Shown: piece after piece, positions 44,307 to 52,886 of the stretch | How positions within the stretch are numbered: the first letter of the stretch is position 1 | How the letters are laid out: the number at the start of each line of letters is the position of its first letter | Assembly (NCBI RefSeq): GCF_003054555.1 | Contig: NZ_CP026304.1 | Span: 2,542,001 to 2,606,000, forward strand | Direction: 5' to 3' | Source: Streptomyces lunaelactis | GTDB taxonomy: Bacteria > Actinomycetota > Actinomycetes > Streptomycetales > Streptomycetaceae | Length of the DNA stretch: 64,000 bases | The notes under the pieces: model-generated | What the model was told of the DNA's origin: nothing | What the model saw: only the letters and a program-made list of their open reading frames with translations | Databases searched by the model: none | Made by a program: the position numbers and the translations under genes

Positions 44307-45770
44307 GTGCGCCCCATAGAGACATCATCTGCGCCGGGCAGCCTCGGTTGGAACCGTGAGACAGCGACGCTGGCGCTCCTGTCCTTCGCCATGCTGATCG
44401 TTTCGCTCGACCAGTACATCGTGGTCGTGGCACTCCCCGACATCGCACGCGACCTTGGCTATTCCGCGCAGACGCTCCAGTCGGTCATCAGCGCCTACGC
44501 AGTAGTCTCGGCCGGCTTCCTACTGTTCGGCGGGCGTGCCGCCGATCTGCTCGGACGGCGCCGCATCCTGGCCACCGGCCTCGCACTCTTTGCCGGGGCA
44601 GCGCTCGCGGGAGGACTCGCGACCGGCCCCGGAATGCTCCTCGCCGCCCGAGCATTCCAAGGTCTCGGCGGAGCCCTCGTCTTCCCCACCACCCTGGCAC
44701 TCATCAACACCACCTTCGCCGAAGGCCGCGCCCGCAACCGCGCATTGGGAATCTGGGGAGGGTCGGGTGCGGCAGGACTCGTCATCGGTGTGCTGCTGGG
44801 CGGTCTTCTGACGCAGGCGTTCGGCTGGGAAGCGGTCTTCCTCGTCATCGTCGCCCTGGCCGGCCCTGCGCTGCTGCTTGCCTTCGTATTGATCCCCCGG
44901 GACGGTGAACGCGAAAATGGCCGCACGTTCGACCTACCCGGTGCGCTCAGCGTCACTCTCGGCGTCACACTCATCGTGTTCGCCCTCGTGCAGGGCCCCG
45001 GATTGGGCTGGCTTTCGCCGGGCATCCTGCTGAGCGCAGCGGCGGGCCTACTGCTGATCGGAGCTTTCGTCATCATCGAGCGGCGCAGCTACGACCCGCT
45101 CATGCCACCCCGGCTGCTCTCCAACCCCAACCTGATCACCGGCACCGTCATCGCGTTCATGTTCATGGCGACCTTCGGCTCCGTGCTCTACTTCCTGTCC
45201 ATTTACTTCCAGGAGATTCTGGGCTACGACGCTTTGCAGACCGGCGCCGGCTTCCTCATCCCCACGGCAGTGGTGGTGGCCGGTTCGACAACCGCAGGCC
45301 AGCTCGTGACGCGCTTCGGTCTCAGGCGCACGTTGGCCGCAGCCCTCGCCGTCGGTGCGCTCGGTGCGGTCGCACTCGGCCTCGCGATCTCGCCGAACGG
45401 CACATACATCGAACTCATCCCCGGCCTCGTGGCGCTCGGCATCGGCGACGGGGTGGTCTTCACCACCATGTTCATCGCCGCCGCCACCGGAATCTCCGAC
45501 CGAGAACAGGGCATCGCCTCCGGCATTGCCGCCACCGGCTTAGGCGCGGGCGCAGCTGTCGGCCTCGCCATCCTCGTCCTGGTAGCGACCGCCGGCCTCG
45601 ATGGCCTCTCCGGTGAACACCTTCGAATCGCCACCGCCGACGGGATCAGCACCACGCTCTTCGTCGTGGCAGGCGGAGTCGTGCTGACCTTCCTCGTCGC
45701 CCTGAGCCGGTGCCCGACACCGCAAGGACCGGCACCCGCCCCCGTGTCGTACCAGACCCGTCGCCGCTGA
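44307..45770 (+). CDS. MFS transporter, DHA2 family (drug:H+ antiporter)
   Basis: 487 residues from GTG 44307 with AGGAG upstream. About 14 helices begin at residue ~20 ([23 protein letters not shown], with the D-x2 DHA2 motif). Motif A is [17 protein letters not shown] (~73-89), the motif B/C region [18 protein letters not shown] (~115-132) and [20 protein letters not shown] (~148-167). It likely exports a toxic small molecule. No regulator is adjacent. It is the last ordinary chromosomal gene before the accessory region on the right. Confidence 0.87.
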   Translation: MRPIETSSAPGSLGWNRETATLALLSFAMLIVSLDQYIVVVALPDIARDLGYSAQTLQSVISAYAVVSAGFLLFGGRAADLLGRRRILATGLALFAGAALAGGLATGPGMLLAARAFQGLGGALVFPTTLALINTTFAEGRARNRALGIWGGSGAAGLVIGVLLGGLLTQAFGWEAVFLVIVALAGPALLLAFVLIPRDGERENGRTFDLPGALSVTLGVTLIVFALVQGPGLGWLSPGILLSAAAGLLLIGAFVIIERRSYDPLMPPRLLSNPNLITGTVIAFMFMATFGSVLYFLSIYFQEILGYDALQTGAGFLIPTAVVVAGSTTAGQLVTRFGLRRTLAAALAVGALGAVALGLAISPNGTYIELIPGLVALGIGDGVVFTTMFIAAATGISDREQGIASGIAATGLGAGAAVGLAILVLVATAGLDGLSGEHLRIATADGISTTLFVVAGGVVLTFLVALSRCPTPQGPAPAPVSYQTRRR

Positions 45771-46163
45771 CAGCGTCCAGGACCTGCCTGGCACGGCATG
45801 GTGAGTACCCGGGGAGGCGCCCGAGACCGATCCAGACTGCTGACGTTGCCGTCAGAGTCTGCCGTCACGACCACTTCGCCCCGAAGCAACTCGGGTGAGT
45901 GCTCGACCATAGGCCGGTGTGCCTCTCACTTGCCTGTACCCGCCACAGCAGGTCGGCTCCGGTGACGGCGGCAACCCCCCCGCTACCTAGCCCTCCTCGG
46001 CCTCGCCGCCGCCCTGTGCTGCTACAAGCGTCATCCGCCCCACCACATAGGACACAGTCTTATCCGGCCTCCTACCCCCACCCCGTCCCCGACCAGGAGT
46101 GATCGACAGATCCCGCAAAGCACCACCAGTTCTCCTGGCCCAAATTGCGGAAGGAGTTCGGCC
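45771..46163. other. 393-nt non-coding stretch at the start of the accessory region
   Basis: No convincing gene, hairpin of note or operator seen. GC content drops a little against the genes to the left, which may mark a boundary. Confidence 0.5.
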
Positions 46164-46328
46164 ATGCAAGCATCGATAGCGAGAACGTCGGGTCTGCTTT
46201 GCGGCGGCCGAAATACCCGCACTCGCTTCGCAGGCGTCAGCAGTGACCTGTCGATCTCCCCCACGCGCCCACTCTGGAAAGAGTTCCACCTGCCTGTCTT
46301 CCATGGTGAATTCCGAGTTGTCGCGTGA
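46164..46328 (+). CDS. Possible small ORF upstream of the repeat protein (54 residues)
   Basis: ATG 46164 is preceded by GGAAGGAG at a good distance (GGAAGGAGttcggcc). The 54-residue product begins MQASIARTSGLLCGG and ends PVFHGEFRVVA. Its third-position GC bias is weaker than in neighbouring genes and I know no homologue. It ends 54 nt before the repeat-protein start, so it could be a leader or accessory peptide. The ribosome site is the main support; coding function is uncertain. Confidence 0.3.
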   Translation: MQASIARTSGLLCGGRNTRTRFAGVSSDLSISPTRPLWKEFHLPVFHGEFRVVA

Positions 46329-46381
46329 TTCCATCCACCTGTTTCACCTCGGCTCCACATGCAATGAATGAGAGGGGTCTC

Positions 46382-48082
46382 ATGGCCAGCTGGAATGCCG
46401 ACTTCTTCCCCCTTCCGGGTGGGGCGATCTTCGACCATCAGAAGCAGCAGCTTACTGCAGTCTCTCGGTTCCCTGGACAACTGGACGTCTTCGTCATCGG
46501 TTTCGACAACCGCGTGTGGACAACGTTCTGGAACGAGAACACCGGCTGGAATGCCGACTTCTTCCCCCTCCCGGGCGGAGCAGTGTTCGACCACGAGAAG
46601 CAGCAACTTGCTGCAGTCTCTCGGTTCCCCGGACAACTGGACGTCTTCGTCATCGGTTTCGACAACCGCGTGTGGACAACGTTCTGGAACGAGAACACCG
46701 GCTGGAATGCCGACTTCTTCCCCCTCCCGGGCGGAGCAGTGTTCGACCACGAGAAGCAGCAACTTGCTGCAGTGTCCCGGTTCCCCGGACAACTGGACGT
46801 CTTCGTCATCGGTTTCGACAACCGCGTGTGGACGACATTCTGGAACGAGAACACCGGCTGGAATGCCGACTTCTTCCCCCTCCCGGGCGGAGCAGTGTTC
46901 GACCACCAGAAGCAGCAACTTGCCGCAGTCTCCCGGTTCCCCGGACAACTGGACGTCTTCGTCATCGGATTCGACAACCGCGTGTGGACGACATTCTGGA
47001 ACGAGAACACCGGCTGGAATGCCGACTTCTTCCCCCTCCCGGGCGGAGCAGTGTTCGACCACCAGAAGCAGCAACTTGCCGCAGTGTCCCGGTTCCCCGG
47101 ACAACTGGACGTCTTCGTCATCGGATTCGACAACCGCGTGTGGACGACATTCTGGAACGAGAACACCGGCTGGAATGCCGACTTCTTCCCCCTCCCGGGC
47201 GGAGCAGTGTTCGACCACCAGAAGCAGCAACTTGCCGCAGTGTCCCGGTTCCCCGGACAACTGGACGTCTTCGTCATCGGATTCGACAACCGCGTGTGGA
47301 CCACATTCTGGAACGAGAACACCGGCTGGAATGCCGACTTCTTCCCCCTCCCGGGCGGAGCAGTGTTCGACCACCAGAAGCAGCAACTTGCCGCAGTCTC
47401 CCGGTTCCCCGGACAACTGGACGTCTTCGTCATCGGATTCGACAACCGTGTCTGGACCACATTCTGGAACGAGAACACCGGCTGGAATGCCGACTTCTTC
47501 CCCCTCCCGGGCGGAGCAGTGTTCGACCACCAGAAGCAGCAACTTGCCGCAGTCTCCCGGTTCCCCGGACAACTGGACGTCTTCGTCATCGGATTCGACA
47601 ACCGTGTCTGGACCACATTCTGGAACGAGAACACCGGCTGGAATGCCGACTTCTTCCCCCTCCCGGGCGGAGCAGTGTTCGACCACCAGAAGCAGCAACT
47701 TGCCGCAGTCTCCCGGTTCCCCGGACAACTGGACGTCTTCGTCATCGGTCTCGACAACCGTGTCTGGACCACATTCTGGAACGAAAGCCTCGAGCCGATG
47801 CCACGTCTCTCGATCACACTGCGCGCAATCACGGTGTCGGGCGAGGGGCGATTCATCGAGGTTTCCGGTCTCGGGTTCACGCCCGGAAAGAATGTGAAGC
47901 TCGGCTACGACGTCTTCAGCGGAGGCGGGCCGACCACCCACCAACTGGGTGAGGACTCGTTCACCAGTGACAGCGAGGGTAGGTTCGCCCACCGCATCCG
48001 GGTAAATCTCACCGAAATCAGTGGAGCCCAAGTGCAGGCGACCGACGAAGCCTCGAATGTGGCTGTGACCGCATCGCTATAG
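46382..48082 (+). CDS. Nine-repeat beta-propeller/lectin-like protein with C-terminal beta domain
   Basis: 566 residues from ATG 46382 with GAGAGGGG upstream. Residues 4-471 are nine tandem 52-residue units (156 bp each, 46,391-47,794), each with ...NADFFPLPGGAVFDH, VSRFPGQLDVFVIGFDN and RVWTTFWNENTGW. The LDVFVxGxDNxxW block resembles blades of PLL/DUF346-type fucose-binding propellers. Units 2-8 differ by only a few residues. The last ~95 residues (MPRLSITLRAITVSGEGRFIEV onward) look like an immunoglobulin-like beta domain. There is no signal peptide. A sugar-binding surface or toxin-associated role is plausible but inferred; nine blades would be unusual, seven being normal for PLL. Confidence 0.75.
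   Translation: MASWNADFFPLPGGAIFDHQKQQLTAVSRFPGQLDVFVIGFDNRVWTTFWNENTGWNADFFPLPGGAVFDHEKQQLAAVSRFPGQLDVFVIGFDNRVWTTFWNENTGWNADFFPLPGGAVFDHEKQQLAAVSRFPGQLDVFVIGFDNRVWTTFWNENTGWNADFFPLPGGAVFDHQKQQLAAVSRFPGQLDVFVIGFDNRVWTTFWNENTGWNADFFPLPGGAVFDHQKQQLAAVSRFPGQLDVFVIGFDNRVWTTFWNENTGWNADFFPLPGGAVFDHQKQQLAAVSRFPGQLDVFVIGFDNRVWTTFWNENTGWNADFFPLPGGAVFDHQKQQLAAVSRFPGQLDVFVIGFDNRVWTTFWNENTGWNADFFPLPGGAVFDHQKQQLAAVSRFPGQLDVFVIGFDNRVWTTFWNENTGWNADFFPLPGGAVFDHQKQQLAAVSRFPGQLDVFVIGLDNRVWTTFWNESLEPMPRLSITLRAITVSGEGRFIEVSGLGFTPGKNVKLGYDVFSGGGPTTHQLGEDSFTSDSEGRFAHRIRVNLTEISGAQVQATDEASNVAVTASL
46391..47794 (+). repeat. Nine 156-bp tandem coding repeats
   Basis: Unit starts lie at 46,391 and every 156 bp to 47,639. 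DNA identity between middle units is nearly complete, synonymous sites included. Sequence variants step along the array (GAGAAGC in units 2-3, CAGAAGC from unit 4; gtgtggac to gtctggacc from unit 7), as expected for recent stepwise duplication. Confidence 0.9.
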
Positions 48083-48548
48083 CCGCTTCGTGAAGGACGG
48101 CTGCCGCTGGTCTTCGATGGCCGGCGGCAGCCGCGTGCCGGACCGGGGCATCGCGCTGCGGACCTGGGGTGCCTGGCGTGACGTGCCAGAGCGATTCGGG
48201 AGGCGGGCCACCGCCAGCGGCAGCCTCGGGCGTCGGCTCCACCGTGCCGGGTGGACCGGGAGGTGGAGGACAGCGATGTACTGGGTCGAACGGTCTCGTT
48301 GCCCAAACCCCACCGCCATGACGGCAGCGCAGGCACAGGTCCCCCGATGGTCGCGGGGCGTCGCACTTTTGCGGTGGGCGCGACGCTCGTCGCCGGGTGG
48401 CACATGCGCGGGAGCCCTGTGGGGAACCTGTGGTGCCGGGCGTGTCCATGGCAGTCATCTGCTAACTTCCTGACGGTTGTGACCTGGCCCAACTTCCCTG
48501 TCCGGAAGGTGTGTCGGGGTCGGGGACGCGGGAAACGGGGGAAGGGCC
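48083..48548. other. 466-nt gap before the T7SS-like operon
   Basis: Begins with a hairpin that should terminate the repeat-protein transcript (48,097-48,132). The rest shows no supported gene; it probably holds the promoter of the operon starting at 48,549. Codon bias in all frames is weak. Confidence 0.5.
48097..48132 (+). terminator. Terminator of the repeat-protein gene
   Basis: cggctgccgc (48,097-48,106) and gcggcagccg (48,123-48,132) form a perfect 10-bp stem, 15 nt after the stop. Confidence 0.65.
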
Positions 48549-48932
48549 ATGACCTCTGCGGAGGGCTACCAGGTCGGGCGCAAGGGCATGTCGGGCCAGG
48601 CCGGCGAACTGGACGGTTCCGGCGACGACGTGGGCAAGATCCGCAAGGCCGTCGCCAGCACGATGTGCTACACGCAGGACGCCCTCGGCGGCTCCGACAC
48701 CGGGCCCGCGTTCAACGCGTTCGCGGCCGCCTGGGAGGCCGAGACCAAGGTCCTCGAAGCGGCCCTGCACGAACTCGCGGACAAGGTCCGCCTCTCCAGC
48801 CACGCGTACCGCGGTTCCGACATCGACGTCCGTACGGGAGCCCACGCCGTCTCCGTCGGCTCGGCGGCCGACGCGGGCGTCAGCACGATGCCGGCCCACG
48901 CCCAGCGCCCGTCCGCGCTGGCCGCCTACTGA
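48549..48932 (+). CDS. Small helical protein, type VII secretion (WXG100-like) candidate
   Basis: 127 residues. The central part is a helical hairpin (QAGELDGSGDDVGKIRKAVAS, ~17-37; AFNAFAAAWEAETKVLEAALHELADKV, ~57-83) with a tryptophan near the turn, like WXG100/ESX-type proteins, though the exact WXG is not present. Streptomyces T7SS operons often start with such a protein ahead of a large effector. ATG 48549 has GGGGGAAGGG upstream. The next gene starts 15 nt after its stop. Length and context support a secretion-partner role; secretion itself is inferred. Confidence 0.6.
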   Translation: MTSAEGYQVGRKGMSGQAGELDGSGDDVGKIRKAVASTMCYTQDALGGSDTGPAFNAFAAAWEAETKVLEAALHELADKVRLSSHAYRGSDIDVRTGAHAVSVGSAADAGVSTMPAHAQRPSALAAY

Positions 48933-48946
48933 CGGGGCCCGCGTCC

Positions 48947-50518
48947 ATGACGGAATCCACGAACGACCGCAGGCAGAAACTCGACGGCCTGCGCGGGCGC
49001 ATCTCCTCGGCCGGCAGCAAGAACGACCTGATCGACGCAATCGAGGACGCCCTCGGCGTCTCGGCACCGGTCGGCGACCCGAAGGTGATCGAGGCCCTGG
49101 GTAAGCGCTACACCGGCCAGACCGACAAGGCCGACGCGGTGAGCGACCGGATCGACAAGATCGCCCGCAAGGGTCTTCCGCAGGTCTGGGTCGGCGACAC
49201 GAGTGTCCTCGCCTCCGACGTGGTGGGCGCCGCCTCCCGCGACGCCCAGCAGATGATCGAGGCGTTCCAGGGCGGCGGCAAGGCACTGATCGCGCTGTCC
49301 GACGCGCTGGAGACCGCGCAGACCAAGGACGGCACCGGCCGCGGCAAGCTGCGCAACGTCCGCACCATGCTCGGCGGCAAGGACGGCTTCTTCGACGACT
49401 GGCACGAGGACGACGACGAGGAGGGCCTCCGTCTGCGGGCCCGCTCGCTGGCCTCCCACGGCGTCGACGACCTGCACACGGCGGCCGCCGACGCCGACGA
49501 CGCCGCCCGCGTCGCGGCCCGCGACCTCAACAAGTTCGCCGCCGAGGCCCGCGCCGGCCAGATGGACACCGACGAGTTGACCGCCGCCGACCGCCTCGCC
49601 CTCGCCGACACCAGCAACGTCGGCGGCGACGCCGAACTGAACGAGATCCTCAGCGCCAACGACCTCGAACGCTCCGGCCGCGCCATGGAGAACCTCTCGC
49701 CCGCCGAACGGGCCCGTATGGAACGGCTGTTGGCGAACGCGTCGAGCCCGCAGGAGAAGGCGTACCTCATGAAGGCCCTCGCCTCGGGCTACGACGTCGG
49801 CGAGGTCGAGGAGTTCGGAGGGAAGATCCACGGCAAGGACTCGATGTGGCTCCAGGAGCACCTGGCGCCGATCACCACGGATTCCGTCTCCCGCGGCAAG
49901 GAGCAGCAGGATTTCGGTGGCGAACTCTGGGACCAGGACAACGAGACCTGCGTCCCGTCCTCGACGGTCACCGCCCGCGCCCTCGTCGACCCGGTGTACG
50001 CCCTCGAACTCACCGGCGGCCCCGACGGCACCGACGACGACCCCGACCACTTCCGCAAGCGCCTGCACGACGAGCAGTTCCGGATGAACGACGAGGGCGA
50101 CGGCGAGTACGACGGCTGGTGGTGGGACCGCCACCCGGCCGGCATGGACTCCGACGGGCAGGAGGAGATCTCCAACAAGGAACTCGGCCCGCACACCGGC
50201 GACCAGTACGACACGAAGGAGATGGACAGCGCCGACGACCGGCGCGGCGTCCTGCCCGACATCGAGAAGTCCGTCGGCGAGGGCAAGCCCGTGCCCATCA
50301 ACATCACGCGCGTCGACGAGGACGGCAACCGCCACGGCCACAGCCTGATGATCATCGGGCAGGAGGACGGCAAGCTGCAGGTCTACAACCCGTGGGGTAC
50401 CACGTCCTGGATCAGCGAGGACGATTTCATCAACGGTGATCTCGAGGCCGCCGCCGACGACCGTTACTCCAAGGCCCACAAGGGCGACGTCAACCGCGTC
50501 TACCTCCAGCAGGACTGA
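48947..50518 (+). CDS. Putative T7SS effector with calpain/papain-like cysteine protease domain
   Basis: 523 residues. The first ~300 are helical, acidic and without a signal peptide (KLDGLRGRISSAGSKNDLIDA; DVVGAASRDAQQMIEAFQGG), as in LXG/T7SS toxins. The C-terminal ~200 residues contain C335 in DNETCVPSSTV, H465 in NRHGHSLMIIG and N481 in VYNPWGTTSWIS. The GHxxx...NPWG...W arrangement is the histidine/asparagine part of calpain and papain active sites. A cysteine peptidase or related acyltransferase is therefore likely. The next gene, 8 nt on, encodes a chagasin-like cysteine-protease inhibitor, which strongly supports the reading. No homologue is known to me. Confidence 0.6.
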   Translation: MTESTNDRRQKLDGLRGRISSAGSKNDLIDAIEDALGVSAPVGDPKVIEALGKRYTGQTDKADAVSDRIDKIARKGLPQVWVGDTSVLASDVVGAASRDAQQMIEAFQGGGKALIALSDALETAQTKDGTGRGKLRNVRTMLGGKDGFFDDWHEDDDEEGLRLRARSLASHGVDDLHTAAADADDAARVAARDLNKFAAEARAGQMDTDELTAADRLALADTSNVGGDAELNEILSANDLERSGRAMENLSPAERARMERLLANASSPQEKAYLMKALASGYDVGEVEEFGGKIHGKDSMWLQEHLAPITTDSVSRGKEQQDFGGELWDQDNETCVPSSTVTARALVDPVYALELTGGPDGTDDDPDHFRKRLHDEQFRMNDEGDGEYDGWWWDRHPAGMDSDGQEEISNKELGPHTGDQYDTKEMDSADDRRGVLPDIEKSVGEGKPVPINITRVDEDGNRHGHSLMIIGQEDGKLQVYNPWGTTSWISEDDFINGDLEAAADDRYSKAHKGDVNRVYLQQD

Positions 50519-50525
50519 ACTCACC

Positions 50526-51002
50526 ATGCAAATGCGAAACATTGTGCGTACGGCGGCCGCTTCGGCCGCCGCTCTGGTCACCCTTTCCGGCTGCGGCGAC
50601 TCCACCGGGCCCGCCGCCTTCGGGCCGGGCGAGCGGAGCGTCTCCGTCGACAAGGGCGACACGTTCACGCTCGAGGTCCCGGCCAACCCCGCCCTCGGCC
50701 AGAACTGGTACTTGGCGAGCCCGCACCCTGACAAGGGCGTCGTCACGTACCAGGGCAGGCGCGAGGAGGAAGAAGGGGGTGACGAAGACCTCATCGGCAG
50801 CGGTGACGGCGCCCAGTTCTTCGACTTCGCGGCGCACGCGGCCGGCAGGACGACGGTGAAACTGCTGTTCTGCCCGCACGGCCTGTGCGGGAGCGCCGCG
50901 GAGGTGAGCGCGAGCCCGGTCCCGACGGCCACGACCACGGCGGCCCCGACGAAGTCGGACGACGAGGTCGCCTACTACGTCTACACCATCACCGTCCGCT
51001 GA
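50526..51002 (+). CDS. Lipoprotein with chagasin-like (I42) cysteine-peptidase-inhibitor fold
   Basis: 158 residues: lipoprotein signal with lipobox LSGC (C23), then an all-beta domain. Chagasin landmarks: GDTFTLEVPANPALGQNWYL (~44-63; NPxxG-x-x-W loop at N54-P55), the GSGDGAQFFDFAAHAAGRTTVKL stretch (~91-113; GxxG loop and strand) and LLFCPHGLCG where the RPW/F loop would be, with a Cys pair. Inhibitors of this family block papain-type proteases. Lipidation puts it at the outer face of the membrane. Being directly downstream of a candidate cysteine protease, it may be its immunity protein. The wedge loop is atypical, so the assignment is probable rather than certain. Confidence 0.65.
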   Translation: MQMRNIVRTAAASAAALVTLSGCGDSTGPAAFGPGERSVSVDKGDTFTLEVPANPALGQNWYLASPHPDKGVVTYQGRREEEEGGDEDLIGSGDGAQFFDFAAHAAGRTTVKLLFCPHGLCGSAAEVSASPVPTATTTAAPTKSDDEVAYYVYTITVR

Positions 51003-51036
51003 CCTGGACCGGAACTGAACGACGGAACGGAATGGC

Positions 51037-51453
51037 ATGGCTATAACCCACGACCGCTCCCCGCGCACCGACCACGAGGTGCTCGCCACCACCGACATCG
51101 GGGTGCTGCTGCGCCACGGCCTCGGCCACGACACCTTCAGGACCGCGCTTTTCGGGGACGGCGCGATCGCCGCCGCCGTCACCCTCGACCGGCTCGGAGT
51201 GCTGCCGCGCTCGGTGGCGTACGTCGCGAAGATCGTCAGGGCCGGCGGCCTCGCGTACGCGGCCGGGCTGGCCGAGCCCCTGCCGTCGGGTGCCGCGTCC
51301 GCATGCCTGCGGGACTGGCTGGAGACCGCCGCGCAGGTCGCCGGCACACCGGACGACGAGGCGCGCGCCGCACGCTGGCTGGACACGGTCGCCGAGCTCA
51401 TCGGCCTGCGCCGCGGCAGCCGGGCCGCGACGGCGGGGCCCGGCCCGGCCTGA
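51037..51453 (+). CDS. Unrecognised 138-residue protein, last in the T7SS-like operon
   Basis: A mostly helical soluble protein (STDIGVLLRHGLGHDTFRT-like start at ~20; DGAIAAAVTLDRLGVLPRSVAYVAKIVRAGG, ~42-72). The C-terminal region DEARAARWLDTVAELIGLRRG is also helical. There is no signal peptide or membrane helix. It begins 34 nt after the lipoprotein gene and ends in the interspersed repeat at 51,448. It may be a chaperone, immunity or regulatory protein of the effector, but nothing in the sequence proves that. Confidence 0.55.
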   Translation: MAITHDRSPRTDHEVLATTDIGVLLRHGLGHDTFRTALFGDGAIAAAVTLDRLGVLPRSVAYVAKIVRAGGLAYAAGLAEPLPSGAASACLRDWLETAAQVAGTPDDEARAARWLDTVAELIGLRRGSRAATAGPGPA

Positions 51454-51482
51454 TCCAAACGAGAGGCGCTGGCCGAGAGGCA
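51448..51482. repeat. Partial intergenic element (tgatccaaacgagaggc)
   Basis: Same inverted-end motif as at 9470 and, in opposite orientation, at 27,787. It contributes the stop codon of the preceding gene. Confidence 0.45.
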
Positions 51483-51681
51483 CTGGCCTCGCCGTTTCGG
51501 TTGGGATGACGTGTCGTCGCTGATCGTCAACTGTGGGGTGGTCGAGGCGATTTGGTTGCTTGTGGTGCTCGGTCAAACATCTCAAAGCCGTGTCCTGCGG
51601 CCACACCCAAAGACGCAGGACGGCTGGTACATCTGCTACGCCTGCGGCAACAGCCAGCCCGGATAGGCGGATAGAGGTCCC

Positions 51682-51897
51682 GTGAAGTGTCCGCAGTGCG
51701 CCGCCCGCCTCGCCCCGCTGGGGTCCGACTGGTACCGGTGCGGCGCCTGCGGATACGAAATCTCCGAGGACGCGCTGCAGCTGCACCTGGAGCTGGTGGC
51801 CGCCTTCGAGGATGACCCGGCCAAGTTCTTCGCCCGCGTGCGGGACCGGCGCGATGCGATACGCGCCCTTGAGCCCGTGTGGCAGCGCACCCGTTAG
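51682..51897 (+). CDS. Small zinc-ribbon protein
   Basis: 71 residues from GTG 51682. Two CxxC pairs (MKCPQCAARL at 3-6, RCGACGYEI at ~20-23) make a rubredoxin-like zinc ribbon. They are followed by a helix (DALQLHLELVAAFEDDPAKFFARVRDRRDAI). No partner is obvious. The 230 nt upstream contain another short cysteine pair frame (GWYICYACGNSQPG, ending 51,666) that may be the remnant of a related gene. Function unknown. Confidence 0.6.
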   Translation: MKCPQCAARLAPLGSDWYRCGACGYEISEDALQLHLELVAAFEDDPAKFFARVRDRRDAIRALEPVWQRTR

Positions 51898-52237
51898 ACC
51901 CCCGCTGGTGGCATTGGTCCGGCCGCCGGCGGGTTCCAGGGCCCCGGTCTGTCGGCGTCCCCCGCGTGGGCAGGCCGGGGCTCTCCCATCCCAAGGAACT
52001 TGGGCCTGGTCGCGACGGACGGGCCTGTCTCATGACGGTGTGTCAGTACCTGGTCAGGCACATTGGCGACTCTTGCACTGCGCAGACTCCTGAGCTGCTG
52101 CCCCCTGTTGGGAGCAGCTTCTTGGCGGCGCATGGGGCGTGCGCGTGTCCACCCGTTTGCACCGTTAGACGCCATGACTCGGTCAAGGCGTCCCGCCCCG
52201 TCCTCGACTGGGGGCGGGGCGGTTTACCGTGTAGCCA

Positions 52238-52271
52238 CGAAGGCCCCCGCCGAGATGTACGGGGGCCTTCG
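52238..52271. terminator. Strong hairpin
   Basis: cgaaggcccccg (52,238-52,249) and cgggggccttcg (52,260-52,271), a perfect 12-bp stem with a 10-nt loop. Confidence 0.6.
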
Positions 52272-52463
52272 CCCGTGACGCAGGCCTCCCCGCCTCACGT
52301 CACAGGACGCGGACGGCGGTGTCAGGCGCGTGCGGGGAGACACACCTGCGCCGTCCATGCGCGCACTCTCCTGCCAGTAAGCGGAACGCAACTCCCCCTT
52401 TTGAGTGATGGGCGGTAGCGATCCTGTGGGGATGTGGCCCCCATGTGGCCTCGATCATGGAAA

Positions 52464-52496
52464 CGGCCCCTCGATCCGGACTGGACCGAGGGGCCG
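52464..52496. terminator. Strong hairpin next to the att-like repeat
   Basis: cggcccctcg (52,464-52,473) and cgaggggccg (52,487-52,496), a perfect 10-bp stem. In its usual chromosomal place it would be the terminator downstream of the tRNA gene whose 3' end remains at 52,526. Confidence 0.5.
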
Positions 52497-52525
52497 AAAC
52501 AGGCTCTCACCTGCTAGTTACCACA

Positions 52526-52568
52526 GTGGGCGGGGACGGTTTCGAACCGCCGACGTCTGCTTTGTAAG
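52526..52568 (-). repeat. att-like direct repeat, 3' end of a tRNA (copy 1)
   Basis: Read on the minus strand: cttacaaagcagacgtcggc, then the T arm ggcggttcgaaaccgtc and the acceptor end to cccac. It matches the copy at 56,341 in 41 of 43 positions. It contains the 3' anticodon-stem strand, T arm and acceptor strand; the anticodon would be TAC (tRNA-Val). The 5' half of the tRNA is missing, so this is an integration scar and not a gene. Confidence 0.75.
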
Positions 52569-52886
52569 CCTGGCGTGGATGATCACGGGCCGGTCTTGGC
52601 TGGTCAACAGGCGTACGACAGCGCTGAGCCTGAGGGCGCTTGCCTGCACCGCCTCATACCCCGACTGACCGTAGTTGCCTGCTCGATCTGGCACGGATCT
52701 GGCACGCGGCCCCGCCGACACCTGCCTTGTAAGTTCGGCCGGCCTGCCTCTCTCTGGGGCCTCCTGCCGTGGGGACTGGTGCCGTTCCGGACTGCTCAAG
52801 GTCGCTACTGTCGGGCGTCGTTGATGATGTCAGCCGTGGATGTCAGAGGCCTTCTGATCCGTAGGTCTATAGAGACCCGGTAGGGG

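Larger units (their letters stand above)
51898..52525. other. Non-coding stretch with two strong hairpins
   Basis: No supported gene. It holds the hairpins at 52,238-52,271 and 52,464-52,496. Direct repeats around gtggggatgtggcccccatg (52,429-52,450) are the kind seen near integrative-element ends. Confidence 0.55.

Noticed and set aside
46391..47794. Tandem repeats as a CRISPR array
   Set aside because: Units are contiguous 156-bp coding repeats with no unique spacers. The 126-bp array at 52,990 is rejected for the same reason.
46031..48031. Long minus-strand and alternate plus-strand open frames (up to 666 codons) across the repeat array
   Set aside because: They exist because a 156-bp repeat without stops in one copy has none in any copy. 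They lack a ribosome site and sensible composition; the frame from 46,382 has the domain-like sequence.
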